From JACMJL01 sp963791805 (lineage in GTDB: Bacteria > Bacillota > Clostridia > Clostridiales > Clostridiaceae): a DNA stretch of 64,000 nucleotides. How positions within the stretch are numbered: the stretch's first letter is position 1; the number at the start of each line of letters is the position of its first letter. The notes below the pieces were generated by a model that was not told where the DNA came from, ran no database searches, and saw nothing but the letters and a program-made list of their open reading frames with translations. Of this stretch, positions 17,410 through 27,516 are shown in pieces. The position numbers were made by a program, and so were the translations under genes. The stretch lies in assembly GCA_963791805.1 (NCBI GenBank), contig CAWBTU010000006.1, positions 1,054,001-1,118,000 of the forward strand. Reading direction: 5' to 3'.

Positions 17410-20400
17410 ATGAGTGAAAGAATTAGAAGAATATTTGTTGAAAAGAAAGAGGGTTTCAACATTGAGGCGCAGGAATTACTGCATAATTTAAGGGAATTAC
17501 TTAATTTAAAGAGCATTGAAGCTGTTAGAATAGTTAATCGTTATGATGTTTCTGGGGTTAATGATGAGGTTTTTTCAATATCAAAAGAAACTATATTTTC
17601 AGAACCTACTGTTGATAATGTATTTGAGGAACAGCTTAGTTACTGCTTTGATGAAACAGTTTTTGCAGTAGAGTATCTTCCAGGACAATATGATCAAAGG
17701 GCAGATTCAGCTGCTCAATGTATTCAGTTATTGTCCCAGAAAGAAAACCCCGTAGTTGTTTTTGCTAGATTAATAATAGTTAAAGGTAAACTAAGTGGTG
17801 AAGAAATTAATAGTATAAAAAAATATTGTATAAATCCTGTTGATTCAAGGGAAGCACTACTTGAAAAACCTACAAGTCTTGAATTTAAAGCTGAAATTCC
17901 GAATAATATAGTACTTATCGAAAATTTTATTAACATGTCAAAAGAAGAACTGAAGGGCTTAATGGAAAAACTATCTCTTGCAATGAGCTTAGAGGATCTA
18001 TTATTCTGTCAAATATATTTTAATGAATCTGAAAAAAGAAATCCTACCTTTACAGAAATTAAGGTTATAGATACATACTGGTCAGATCATTGTCGTCACA
18101 CTACTTTCCAAACTGTAATAGAAAAAGTAAATATTGAAGAGGGCATATTCACAAATCCTATTAAGAAGGCTTATGAAGAATATCTTAATTCTAGAGAAAA
18201 TGTGTATGGGGAAAAAGAAAAAGATGTTTGCTTAATGGATATTGCTGTGCTTGCAATGAAAGAGCTTAGAAAAAATGGTAAGCTTGAAGATTTAGATGTA
18301 TCTGATGAAATTAATGCATGTAGTATTGTAGTTGATGCTGATATAGATGGAAATACAGAAAAATGGTTAGTAATGTTTAAAAATGAAACTCATAACCATC
18401 CTACTGAAATTGAACCTTTTGGAGGAGCTGCTACATGTATTGGTGGATGTATTAGAGATCCACTTTCAGGTAGAACTTATGTTTATCAAGCTATGAGAGT
18501 TACAGGTAGCGCAGATCCAAGAACAAAGATTGAAGACACTATTGCTGGAAAATTGCCTCAAAGAAAAATCACAACTGGTGCAGCACATGGTTATAGTTCT
18601 TATGGTAATCAAATAGGTCTTGCTACAGGAAAAGTTGAAGAAATATATGACCCTGGTTATGTGGCAAAAAGAATGGAAATTGGAGCTGTTATTGCAGCAG
18701 CACCAAAGGAAAATATAGTTAGAGAAAAACCAGTAGATGGAGATATTATTGTATTACTTGGAGGAAGAACTGGAAGAGATGGTTGTGGTGGTGCAACTGG
18801 TTCCTCAAAAGAACACGATGAAGAGTCTATTATAAATTGTGGTGCTGAAGTTCAAAAGGGAAATGCACCTACAGAAAGAAAAATTCAAAGATTATTTAGA
18901 AATAAAGCAGCAAGTAGTCTAATTAAAAAATGTAATGACTTTGGAGCAGGTGGAGTTGCAGTAGCTATAGGTGAACTTAGTGATGGATTATTTATTAATC
19001 TTGATTTAGTACCTAAAAAATACGATGGACTTGATGGAACAGAGCTTGCAATTTCAGAATCCCAGGAAAGAATGGCAGTAGTAATTTCTAAAGAAAATGT
19101 TGAAAGCTTTATAAACTTAGCATTAGAAGAAAACCTTGAAGCTGTTGCAGTTGCAGAGGTTAAAGAAGATAGAAGACTTACTATGAATTGGAGAGGAACT
19201 TCAATTGTTAGTTTAAGTAGAGATTTTCTTGATACTAATGGAGTAAAGCAGAAGACAGATGTTTTAGTTACTTCACCAGTAACAGAAAATAATTTCTTTA
19301 AGAAAGAAAGATTCAATTCTTGGTTTGATATGTTAAAGGATTTAAATATCAGCAGTCAAAAAGGTCTTGTTGAAAGATTTGATAGCACAATTGGTGCTGG
19401 ATCTATACTAATGCCTTTTGGTGGAAAGTATCAGGCTACACCAACAGAAGGAATGGCTGCAAAGCTTCCTCTATTAAAAGGAGAAACTCATACTGCAACT
19501 ATTATGACTTATGGATATAATGCTGAGCTTGCTAGATGGAGTCCATTTCATGGAGCTTTATATTCAGTAGTAGAATCAGTAGCTAAGGTGGTAGCTTGTG
19601 GAGGAGATTATGAAAATACTAGGCTTACCTTCCAAGAATACTTTGAGAAACTGGGCAAAAGTGCAGAAAGATGGGGTAAACCATTCAGTGCACTACTTGG
19701 AGCCTTTTATGCTCAGAAAATGTTTGAGATACCAGCTATAGGTGGAAAAGATTCTATGTCTGGAACCTTTAAAGATATAGATGTACCTCCAACGTTAGTA
19801 TCTTTTGCAGTAAATGTTACCAAGGATGAAAATATAATTTCTCCAGAGTTTAAAAATATAAACAGCAAAGTTGTATTAGTTAAAGCCTTAAGAGATGAAA
19901 AGGAAATACCAGACTTCAATCAGTTAAAGAAAAACTATAAGGCTATAAAAGCCTTAGTTGATACAGGAAATATACTAGCAGCTCATACTGTTAAGTATGG
20001 TGGAATAGCTGAAGCTGTTACTAAAATGAGTTTTGGAAACAGAATTGGAATGAAATTTACTGAGGGTATAGAAGAAAAAACTTTGTTCGCAGCTGATTTT
20101 GGTTCAATTATAATTGAGACTAACTTAGAAGAAAATAAACTTTCAGAGGCATTTAAGGGAGTAAATTATTCAATATTAGGTTTCACTACCGAAGAAGCTA
20201 AAATAGTAGTTGCTAAGACTTCTATTGATATTCTAGAAGCTCAAAAAGTTTGGGAAAATGTTTTAGAAGATATATTCCCTACAAAAACTGAAGAAATAAA
20301 AGGTAGTATTATTTCTACTACTTATTCAAAGAAAAGTAGTGTATCACCATTAATTAAAGTTCCTGTACCAAAAGTGTTTATTCCAACATTTCCCGGGACT

Positions 20401-21163
20401 AATTGTGAATACGATTCTGCTAAAGCCTTTGAAAAGGCAGGAGCTAAAGCTGATGTGATGATATTTAGAAACTTAAATGCCCAATTAATTGAGGCATCAA
20501 TTGATACTATGGTATCAAAAATAAATGAATCACAAATAATAATGTTACCTGGTGGTTTTAGTGCAGGAGATGAACCAGACGGTTCTGGTAAATTTATTGC
20601 TGCAATTTTTAGAAATCCAAGAGTTTCTGAAGCAGTTATGAATCTTTTGAAAAAAAGAGATGGAATAATGCTAGGAATATGCAATGGCTTCCAAGTGTTA
20701 ATTAAGTTAGGTTTGTTGCCTTATCGGAGAAATACGAACAATTGATGAGCATTGTCCAACTCTTACCTACAATCAAATTGGTAGACATGTATCCACTATG
20801 GTAGAAACAAAGATAGTTTCAGCTTCACCTATTTGGTTTAATAATGTAAAGCCGGGAGATGTACACACAATACCAGTTTCTCATGGCGAAGGAAGATTTG
20901 TAGGAGAAGAAGAATTAATCAAGAAACTTTTTAAAAATGGTCAAGTTGCATCGCAATATGTGGATCTTAACGGAAAACCTACTTATGATATTGAATTTAA
21001 TCCGAATGGTTCAATGCATGCAATCGAAGGTATTTGTAGCCTAGATGGAAGAATACTTGGAAAGATGGGTCATTCAGAAAGAATAGGGAATAATATTGCT
21101 AAGAATATTCATGGGGATAAGGATCAGAAATTATTCGAAGCAGGAGTAAGGTACTTTAAATAA
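17410..21163 (+). pseudogene. purL: Phosphoribosylformylglycinamidine synthase PurL, interrupted by a one-base frameshift
   Basis: Fourth step of purine synthesis: FGAR + Gln + ATP to FGAM. It is the large single-chain form. The first frame gives 1111 aa (17410-20745) and ends just after the GATase Cys motif LGICNGFQ (C1091). The second frame (in phase to 21163) carries the catalytic His-Glu motif SHGEGRF. Removing the C at 20725 restores a continuous ~1250-aa protein reading LLPYGEIRTIDEHCP. As written, the product keeps the synthase domains (ETHNHPTEIEPFGGAATC, GGKDSMSG) but loses His/Glu of the glutaminase triad, so it could at best use free ammonia. A sequencing error is a real alternative. 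AAGGAG precedes the ATG. Confidence 0.9.
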
Positions 21164-21171
21164 TATAATTA

Positions 21172-21242
21172 AGAATGGACAGTTGGGGAATAGTCTCTGA
21201 CCTTAGTCAGGAAATCTACCATAATTGCCAATTATCCATTCT
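21172..21242. repeat. Intergenic hairpin element related to the one at 27421
   Basis: Outer 8-bp arms (AGAATGGA/TCCATTCT) with an AGTTGGGG tract just inside. The same organisation and shared AGTTGGGG and ATTATC words occur between purH and purD. Confidence 0.45.
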
Positions 21243-21388
21243 CCATTGTCAATTATAAAAGACATATATTTGTGAATAAAAATATTAAAATATAGCCCAA
21301 AAACAAATAAAACACGAACGATAAGGTAAAAATATCGCTTAATGTTGACTTTTTTAGGCGCAAATGTTACCATTAGCTTAATAAACAT

Positions 21389-21453
21389 CCATATATTCCT
21401 GATAATATGGTTCGGGAGTTTCTACGAGGAGGCCATTAACTTCTTCTCTATGG
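21389..21453 (+). promoter_or_regulatory. Purine riboswitch aptamer, guanine class
   Basis: It fits the purine-riboswitch fold. P1 is CCATA/TATGG; P2 is TCCTGA/TTCGGGA around loop TAATATGG; the conserved GTTTCTAC core is present; P3 is GAGGAGG/CTTCTTC around CCATTAA. The specificity base before TATGG (position 21448) is C, the guanine/hypoxanthine type. It lies between purL and purE, upstream of a terminator at 21507, so guanine binding should switch off the purE-purD genes while leaving purL under separate control. Confidence 0.88.
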
Positions 21454-21506
21454 GTAAATTTTAGAGAACTTGCTTAGGGGGGCTGCTTGCCCTTGATTAA
21501 TGGGGT

Positions 21507-21545
21507 CCTCTACTGAATTTACTCATAATTCAGTAGAGGGCTTTT
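21507..21545 (+). terminator. Riboswitch expression-platform terminator
   Basis: Perfect 13-bp stem (21507-21519 with 21527-21539) followed by GCTTTTATAG. Position and strength fit the terminator controlled by the guanine aptamer. Confidence 0.8.
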
Positions 21546-21548
21546 ATA

Positions 21549-21584
21549 GTCTAACAAGCTGTAAAGACATTAGTTTGTTAGACT
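21549..21584 (+). other. Second hairpin in the purE leader
   Basis: Ten-base arms AGTCTAACAA/TTGTTAGACT enclose a 16-base loop, immediately after the riboswitch terminator. Confidence 0.5.
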
Positions 21585-21590
21585 ATTTAA

Positions 21591-21639
21591 GAGAAGCAAG
21601 TTCTTTGAATAATCAAATTAGATGTAGAACTTGCTTCTC
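21591..21639 (+). other. Third hairpin in the purE leader
   Basis: Perfect 14-bp arms (21591-21604 with 21626-21639) stop 28 bases before the purE ATG. No T-run follows, so it may control mRNA stability or processing rather than termination. Confidence 0.55.
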
Positions 21640-21666
21640 TATATTATTAATTTTAGGAGGAAAAAA

Positions 21667-22146
21667 ATGAAGGTTGCAATTATTTTTGGAAGTAAATCAG
21701 ATATCGATAAAATGAAAGGGGCAGCGGATGCTCTAAAGGAATTTAACATAGAATATACGGGTTTTATACTTTCAGCACATAGAGTACCTGAAAAACTTAA
21801 AGAGGTAATAGAAAAACTTGAAGCAGAAAATTATGAATGCATAATTGCTGGAGCAGGTCTTGCAGCACATCTTCCTGGTGTAATAGCGTCACATACAGTA
21901 CTTCCTGTAATAGGAGTACCAATCAATGCAGCATTAAGTGGATTAGATTCACTTCTTTCTATAGTTCAAATGCCAAAGTCAATTCCAGTAGCAACAGTAG
22001 GTATCAATAATAGTTACAATGCTGGTATGCTTGCAGTTCAAATACTTTCAATTAAATATCCAGAAGTTAAAAAACAATTATTAAAATATAGAGAAACAAT
22101 GAAAGAAAAATTTATATCTGAGAATGAGGAAGGGGTAGTATTTTAA
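21667..22146 (+). CDS. purE: N5-carboxyaminoimidazole ribonucleotide mutase PurE
   Basis: 159 aa, ATG after TTAGGAGG. Moves the carboxyl group of N5-CAIR to give CAIR. Class I PurE motifs are present: IIFGSKSD near the N terminus, SAHRVPEKL with the catalytic His, AGLAAHLPGV and VPINAALSGLDSLLS. No purK is in the window. Its stop overlaps the purC start by one base (TAATG), so the two are translationally coupled. It is the first gene behind the guanine riboswitch. Confidence 0.95.
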   Translation: MKVAIIFGSKSDIDKMKGAADALKEFNIEYTGFILSAHRVPEKLKEVIEKLEAENYECIIAGAGLAAHLPGVIASHTVLPVIGVPINAALSGLDSLLSIVQMPKSIPVATVGINNSYNAGMLAVQILSIKYPEVKKQLLKYRETMKEKFISENEEGVVF

Positions 22147-22853
22147 TGGAAAAGAAAGAAATGATGTATGAGGGAAAAGCAAAGAAAATTTATGCTACGG
22201 ATGATAAGGATTTAGTTGTTGTATACTATAAAGATGATGCAACAGCATTTAATGGAGTTAAAAAAGGTTCAATAGAAGACAAAGGAACACTTAATAATAC
22301 AATTACAACAATTTTATTTGAGCTTCTTGAAGCTAACGGAATAAAGACTCATTTTGTTAAGAAGCTTAATGAAAGAGAGCAACTTTGTAAAAAGGTTGAA
22401 ATAGTTCAAGTAGAAGTTATAGTTAGAAACGTAGCAGCAGGAAGTATGGCAAAGAGATTAGGACTCGAAGAAGGAACTCCTTTAAATACTACAATTTTTG
22501 AAATATGCTATAAAAATGATGATTTAGATGATCCTTTAATAAATGATACTCATGCAGTAGCAATAGGACTTTCAACCTTTGATGAATTAAATAAAATCTA
22601 TGAAATAACTGCAAAAATCAATGATATTTTAAAAGAATTCTTCTTGAAACAAGATATAAAACTAATTGACTTTAAATTAGAGTTTGGAAGATACAATGGA
22701 GAAATAATCCTCGCAGATGAAATATCTCCTGATACATGTAGATTCTGGGATGCTAATACTAATGAGAAGTTAGACAAAGATAGATTTAGAAGAGATCTTG
22801 GCAATGTTAAAGAAGCTTATGAAGAAATCATAAAGAGAATTACAGGAAAATAA
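22146..22853 (+). CDS. purC: SAICAR synthase PurC
   Basis: 235 aa, the normal length. Joins aspartate to CAIR with ATP. Motifs: MYEGKAKKIYAT (ATP loop), VKKGSIEDKG, EVIVRNVAAGSMAKRLG, DFKLEFGRYNG and DEISPDTCRFWD. The start overlaps the purE stop. Coupled gene of the riboswitch-controlled purE-C-F-M-N-H-D operon. Confidence 0.95.
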   Translation: MEKKEMMYEGKAKKIYATDDKDLVVVYYKDDATAFNGVKKGSIEDKGTLNNTITTILFELLEANGIKTHFVKKLNEREQLCKKVEIVQVEVIVRNVAAGSMAKRLGLEEGTPLNTTIFEICYKNDDLDDPLINDTHAVAIGLSTFDELNKIYEITAKINDILKEFFLKQDIKLIDFKLEFGRYNGEIILADEISPDTCRFWDANTNEKLDKDRFRRDLGNVKEAYEEIIKRITGK

Positions 22854-22875
22854 ATATATTATGGAGGTAGATTCC

Positions 22876-24285
22876 GTGCATGAGGTTTTAGAAGAAGATA
22901 AGTTTAAAGATGAATGTGGAGTTTTTGGTATTTTTACTAATGGAGAAGTAGATCCTGCTTCATTAACCTATTATGGATTGTATGCACTTCAGCATAGGGG
23001 ACAGGAAAGTGCAGGAATAGCAGTTACAGATGGTGAAAAAATCAGTTGCTATAAAGAAATGGGTTTAGTAGTAGATGTTTTTAAAGAAGAAAAGATAAAT
23101 TCTTTAAAAGGTTTTGCAGCTATTGGCCACGTTCGTTATTCAACTACTGGTGGAAGTAATATAATAAATGCACAACCTATTACTAGTGAGTTTAAACTAG
23201 GATCCATTGCAATTGCACATAATGGTAATTTGGTTAATGCAGACGTAATGAGAGAGCTATTAGAGGATACTGGTTGTATATTCCAAACCTCAATAGATAC
23301 TGAAGTAATTTTAAACTTAATTGCTAGAGGCGCTAAAAAGGGAATTGAGAAGGCTGTTGTAGATGTTGTTCAAGCTATTAAAGGTTCCTATGCTATAGTA
23401 ATTTTAACAAAAGATAAGCTAATAGGCTTTAGAGATCCACATGGAATTAGACCTCTTTGTATTGGTAAATTAGATAATTCTTATATCCTCTGTTCTGAAA
23501 GCTGTGCATTAGATGCAATTGGTGCAGAACTAGTTAGAGATGTAGAACCAGGAGAAATTGTAATAATTGATAAAGATGGACTTAAATCTATTACCTTTGC
23601 AGAAAGAACGAAATGCGAAACTTGTGCTTTTGAATATGTTTATTTCGCAAGACCAGATTCAATTATTGATGATATCAATGTATATAATTCTAGAGTAAGA
23701 GCAGGCGCACAGCTTTATAAGGAGTGCCCAGCTGAAGCAGACGTTGTAATTGGAGTGCCAGATTCAGGCATTGCAGCTGCAGTAGGTTATTCAAGAGCTT
23801 CTGGAATTCCATATGATACTGGCTTTATTAAAAACAGATATGTAGGCAGAACTTTTATTTCACCTTCCCAAGAATTAAGAGAAAAATCATTACTAGTAAA
23901 ATTAAATCCTTTAAAGGTTAACGTTAAAGGTAAAAGAGTAATACTAATTGATGATTCTATTGTTCGTGGCACTACAAGTAAAAAGCTTATTGATCTATTA
24001 AAAAGAGCTGGAGCCTTAGAAGTTCATTTTAGAATTTCATCACCAATAGTTCAATATCCATGTTACTTTGGTATAGATACACCATATAGAAAAGAATTAA
24101 TTGGTTCAGGAAATACTGTAGACGAGATAAGAGAAATTATTGGGGCTGATACACTTGGTTACATAAGTATAGAAGGCTTAGTAAATTCACTAAATCCAGA
24201 TAAAGGATTTTGTTTAGGATGCTTTAATGGTATTTATCCAGTTTCAGCACCTATTGAAGCTTCGAAAGAACATTTAGAGAGGTAG
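22876..24285 (+). CDS. purF: Amidophosphoribosyltransferase PurF
   Basis: About 469 aa. Committed step: PRPP + Gln to phosphoribosylamine. GTG at 22876 is preferred, eight bases after ATGGAGGT; the in-frame ATG at 22861 overlaps that site. A ~13-residue propeptide precedes the presumed N-terminal nucleophile Cys of CGVFGIF, as in the self-processed Bacillus enzyme. QHRGQESAGIAV and the PRPP loop VILIDDSIVRGTT are intact. Cys residues at KCETC, QYPCYFG and FCLGCFNG match the [4Fe-4S]-ligating positions of the B. subtilis type, so the enzyme is probably oxygen-labile. Confidence 0.95.
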   Translation: MHEVLEEDKFKDECGVFGIFTNGEVDPASLTYYGLYALQHRGQESAGIAVTDGEKISCYKEMGLVVDVFKEEKINSLKGFAAIGHVRYSTTGGSNIINAQPITSEFKLGSIAIAHNGNLVNADVMRELLEDTGCIFQTSIDTEVILNLIARGAKKGIEKAVVDVVQAIKGSYAIVILTKDKLIGFRDPHGIRPLCIGKLDNSYILCSESCALDAIGAELVRDVEPGEIVIIDKDGLKSITFAERTKCETCAFEYVYFARPDSIIDDINVYNSRVRAGAQLYKECPAEADVVIGVPDSGIAAAVGYSRASGIPYDTGFIKNRYVGRTFISPSQELREKSLLVKLNPLKVNVKGKRVILIDDSIVRGTTSKKLIDLLKRAGALEVHFRISSPIVQYPCYFGIDTPYRKELIGSGNTVDEIREIIGADTLGYISIEGLVNSLNPDKGFCLGCFNGIYPVSAPIEASKEHLER

Positions 24286-24292
24286 GGTTATT

Positions 24293-25288
24293 ATGATAAG
24301 TTATAAAGACTCAGGAGTTAATATTGAAGAAGGCTACAAATCTGTTAGCTTAATAAAAGACTATGCGGCTAAAACCTTTATTCCAGGAGTATTAACTGGA
24401 ATAGGAAGTTTTGGTGCAATGTTTGAACTGGGAAAATATAATAATCCAGTTTTAATATCTGGTACTGACGGAGTAGGAACAAAGCTTCAAATCGCCTTTA
24501 GCACAAAAAAATATGATACCGTTGGTATAGATTGTGTTGCTATGTGTGTTAATGATGTATTGTGTCATGGAGCTAAGCCTCTATTTTTTCTAGATTATCT
24601 AGCATGTGGAAAGCTTGAAGCTGAAGTTGCAGCTGACCTTGTAAAGGGAGTTTCTGATGGATGTATACAATCAGGTTGTGCTCTAATTGGCGGAGAAACA
24701 GCAGAAATGCCTGGCTTCTATAAGCCTGGTGAATACGATATGGCTGGTTTTACAGTTGGTATCGTAGAAAAAGATAATATTATTGATGGTAGTAAAATTG
24801 AAGCAGGAAATATTCTTATAGGATTAGAATCTTCTGGAATTCATAGTAATGGATATTCTTTAGTTAGAAAATTAATTACTGATTTAGATGAAGAGTTCGA
24901 AGGTAAAACCATTGGGGAGGTTTTACTTACACCAACAAAATTATATGTTAAACCTATTCTAAGTTTATTGGAACAGGTTGATGTTAAGGGAATGGCACAT
25001 ATAACTGGAGGGGGCTTTATTGAAAATATACCTAGAATGTTTAATGGCGAGTTTACAGCAGTTATAGATTCAAAGAGTTATGAAATTCCTTCTATATTTA
25101 AGTATTTAGTTAAAAAAGGTGCGGATGAAAATTTAATGTATAATACTTTCAATATGGGAATTGGATTTGTTCTTTGTGTTGATATTAAGGATGTAGAAAA
25201 AACTTGTAACATTTTAGAAACACTGGGGGAAAAGGCTCATGTAATTGGGCATGTTGAAGCTGGAGGAACTGGTATATGTATAAAATAG
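24293..25288 (+). CDS. purM: AIR synthase PurM
   Basis: 331 aa. Ring closure of FGAM to AIR with ATP. Signature stretches: ISGTDGVGTKLQIA, CVAMCVNDVLCHGAKPLFFLDY, GGETAEMPGFY and HITGGGFIENIPRM. Full length for the family. GAGAGGTAGGG lies before the ATG. Its last 13 bases overlap purN, so the two are probably translated together. Confidence 0.95.
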   Translation: MISYKDSGVNIEEGYKSVSLIKDYAAKTFIPGVLTGIGSFGAMFELGKYNNPVLISGTDGVGTKLQIAFSTKKYDTVGIDCVAMCVNDVLCHGAKPLFFLDYLACGKLEAEVAADLVKGVSDGCIQSGCALIGGETAEMPGFYKPGEYDMAGFTVGIVEKDNIIDGSKIEAGNILIGLESSGIHSNGYSLVRKLITDLDEEFEGKTIGEVLLTPTKLYVKPILSLLEQVDVKGMAHITGGGFIENIPRMFNGEFTAVIDSKSYEIPSIFKYLVKKGADENLMYNTFNMGIGFVLCVDIKDVEKTCNILETLGEKAHVIGHVEAGGTGICIK

Positions 25289-25887
25289 CAGTACTTATTT
25301 CTGGTGGTGGTACTAACCTCCAAGCTGTTATTGATAATATAGAAAATGGTAATTTAAATTGCTCTCTTGAAGCAGTGATTTCAGATAATGCTAAAGCCAC
25401 TGGCTTAGAAAGAGCAAAAGTTAGAGGTATTAATACATATGTTTTCGATAGAAAAGAATATGGTGGCAATCTTTCAGATGAAATACTAAAGGTGGTTGAT
25501 GAAAAAGTTGACTTAATAGTATTAGCTGGATTTTTATCAATACTGGGTGGAGAATTAATTAAAAAATTTAAAAACAGGATTATTAATGTACATCCATCTT
25601 TGATTCCTTCCTTTTGCGGCAATGGAATGTATGGAATTAAAGTGCATGAAGCAGCAATTAATTATGGAGTAAAGGTTTCAGGATGCAGTGTTCATCTAGT
25701 TGATGAGGGAACAGATACAGGCCCAATAATAGTACAAAAAACAGTGCCAGTATTAAATCAAGACACTCCTAAGGAACTTCAAAATCGAGTTTTGGTGCAG
25801 GAGCATTTAGCACTATCCGAAGCAATAAAGAAATTTTCTGAAGGCAAAGTCCAAATTGATGGAAGAAAAATAGTAATTAGTGAATAA
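25276..25887 (+). CDS. purN: Phosphoribosylglycinamide formyltransferase PurN
   Basis: 203 aa. Transfers formyl from 10-formyl-THF to GAR. Motifs: VLISGGGTNLQAVID, INVHPSLIPSF (catalytic Asn and His), YGIKVHEAAI and VDEGTDTGPII (catalytic Asp). The ribosome site GGAGG lies inside purM; the ATG overlaps the purM end by 13 bases. Confidence 0.95.
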   Translation: MYKIAVLISGGGTNLQAVIDNIENGNLNCSLEAVISDNAKATGLERAKVRGINTYVFDRKEYGGNLSDEILKVVDEKVDLIVLAGFLSILGGELIKKFKNRIINVHPSLIPSFCGNGMYGIKVHEAAINYGVKVSGCSVHLVDEGTDTGPIIVQKTVPVLNQDTPKELQNRVLVQEHLALSEAIKKFSEGKVQIDGRKIVISE

Positions 25888-25912
25888 ATAAATTTACTTT
25901 GGAGGTAAAGAA

Positions 25913-27412
25913 ATGATAAAAAGAGCTCTTATAAGTGTTTTTGATAAGACAAACGTTTTGAAGCTAGCAGAATTTTTGAATACTAAAGGTGTAGAAATTA
26001 TATCTACCGGTGGTACATACAAATATTTAAAAAGCAATAATATCCCGGTAATAGAGGTAGCTGAAGTTACTGGTTTTGAAGAAATGCTTGATGGCAGAGT
26101 AAAAACCTTGCATCCATTTATACATGGTGGAATACTTGCTCAAAGAGAATTAGATGAGCATATGTCAGCTATTAAAAATATTGGAATTGAGCCAATTGAT
26201 ATGGTAGTAGTTAACCTTTATCCTTTCTTTGACATGGTTCAAAAGGATATTTCCTTTGAAGAAAAAGTTGAATTTATTGATATTGGTGGACCAACCATGC
26301 TTAGAGCTGCTGCTAAGAACTTTAAAGATGTTATAGTTCTTACCGATGTTAGAGATTATGATAATGTAATAGCTCAACTAGAAGATGGTGAAGTTGATTA
26401 TGACACAAAGAAACTTTTCGCTGGAAAAGTATTTAATTTAATGTCTGCCTACGATGGAGCTATCAGCAATTTCTTACTTGGAGAGGACAGCTATCCAGAA
26501 TATCTTTCCATATCCTATAAAAAGCATATGGATTTAAGATATGGAGAAAACCCACATCAAAGTGCTGCATATTACTCAGAGACAGTTGGAACTGGCGCAC
26601 TTAAGAACTTTGAACAATTAAATGGTAAGGAACTTTCCTACAATAATATAAAGGATATGGATATTGCATGGAAGGTAGTTAATGAGTTTAAAGAACCAGT
26701 TTGTTGTGCCCTTAAGCATAACACTCCTTGTGGAGCTGCCATAGCTGAAAATATATGTGAAGCTTACAAAAAAACTTATGACTGTGATCCTACTTCAATC
26801 TTTGGTGGAATAGTTGCCTTAAATAAACCTGTTGATGTAGCAACTGCTGAGGAGCTTATAAAAACCTTCTTAGAGGTGGTTATTGCACCTGCATATGAAG
26901 AAGACGCACTACAGGTTCTACAAAGTAAAAAGAACTTAAGAGTAATTTTATGCTACAACAAGCCAGAAAACAAAAATGAACTTGTTAAGGTTGATGGTGG
27001 AATATTAGTACAAAGCAACGATAATAAGCTTATAGATGAGTTAAAAGTAGTAACTGAAAGCAAACCATCAGAAAAAGAAATACAAGACATGGTTTTTGGA
27101 ATGAAAATCGTAAAATATGTAAAATCCAACGCTATTGTTGTTGTAAAAGATGGAGTTGCTAAGGGTATTGGCGGCGGACAGGTTAATAGAATTTGGCCTA
27201 CTATTGATGCTTTAAATAGAGCAAAAGATGGAGTGATTTTAGCATCAGATGCCTTCTTCCCATTTGGAGATATAGTAGATGAAGCTGCAAAACACAATAT
27301 TAAAGCAATAATTCAGCCAGGTGGATCTGTAAGAGATCAAGAGTCTATTGATAACTGTAATAAGTTTAATATAGCAATGATATTTACTGGAATAAGACAC
27401 TTTAAACACTAG
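25913..27412 (+). CDS. purH: Bifunctional AICAR transformylase/IMP cyclohydrolase PurH
   Basis: 499 aa, last two steps to IMP. The N-terminal MGS-like cyclohydrolase domain (about 1-190) contains ISTGGTYKYL, EMLDGRVKTLHPFIHGGIL and IGGPTMLRAAAKN. The C-terminal transformylase contains RYGENPHQSA, CALKHNTPCGAA (catalytic Lys-His) and KYVKSNAIVVVKDG. TGGAGG precedes the ATG. Followed after a 13-bp hairpin element by purD. Confidence 0.95.
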   Translation: MIKRALISVFDKTNVLKLAEFLNTKGVEIISTGGTYKYLKSNNIPVIEVAEVTGFEEMLDGRVKTLHPFIHGGILAQRELDEHMSAIKNIGIEPIDMVVVNLYPFFDMVQKDISFEEKVEFIDIGGPTMLRAAAKNFKDVIVLTDVRDYDNVIAQLEDGEVDYDTKKLFAGKVFNLMSAYDGAISNFLLGEDSYPEYLSISYKKHMDLRYGENPHQSAAYYSETVGTGALKNFEQLNGKELSYNNIKDMDIAWKVVNEFKEPVCCALKHNTPCGAAIAENICEAYKKTYDCDPTSIFGGIVALNKPVDVATAEELIKTFLEVVIAPAYEEDALQVLQSKKNLRVILCYNKPENKNELVKVDGGILVQSNDNKLIDELKVVTESKPSEKEIQDMVFGMKIVKYVKSNAIVVVKDGVAKGIGGGQVNRIWPTIDALNRAKDGVILASDAFFPFGDIVDEAAKHNIKAIIQPGGSVRDQESIDNCNKFNIAMIFTGIRHFKH

Positions 27413-27420
27413 AGTAATAT

Positions 27421-27478
27421 TTGACAATTGATAGTTGGGGGAGGATTTTATCCTTAATTGTCCATTATCAATTGTCAA
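27421..27478. repeat. Intergenic hairpin element between purH and purD
   Basis: Perfect 13-bp arms (27421-27433 with 27466-27478) with an AGTTGGGG tract next to the left arm, resembling the element after purL. It may modulate purD expression or be a mobile intergenic repeat. Confidence 0.55.
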
Positions 27479-27516
27479 TTTTCCATTAAATCAAAGAAAA
27501 AATAGGTGGTGAAGTA

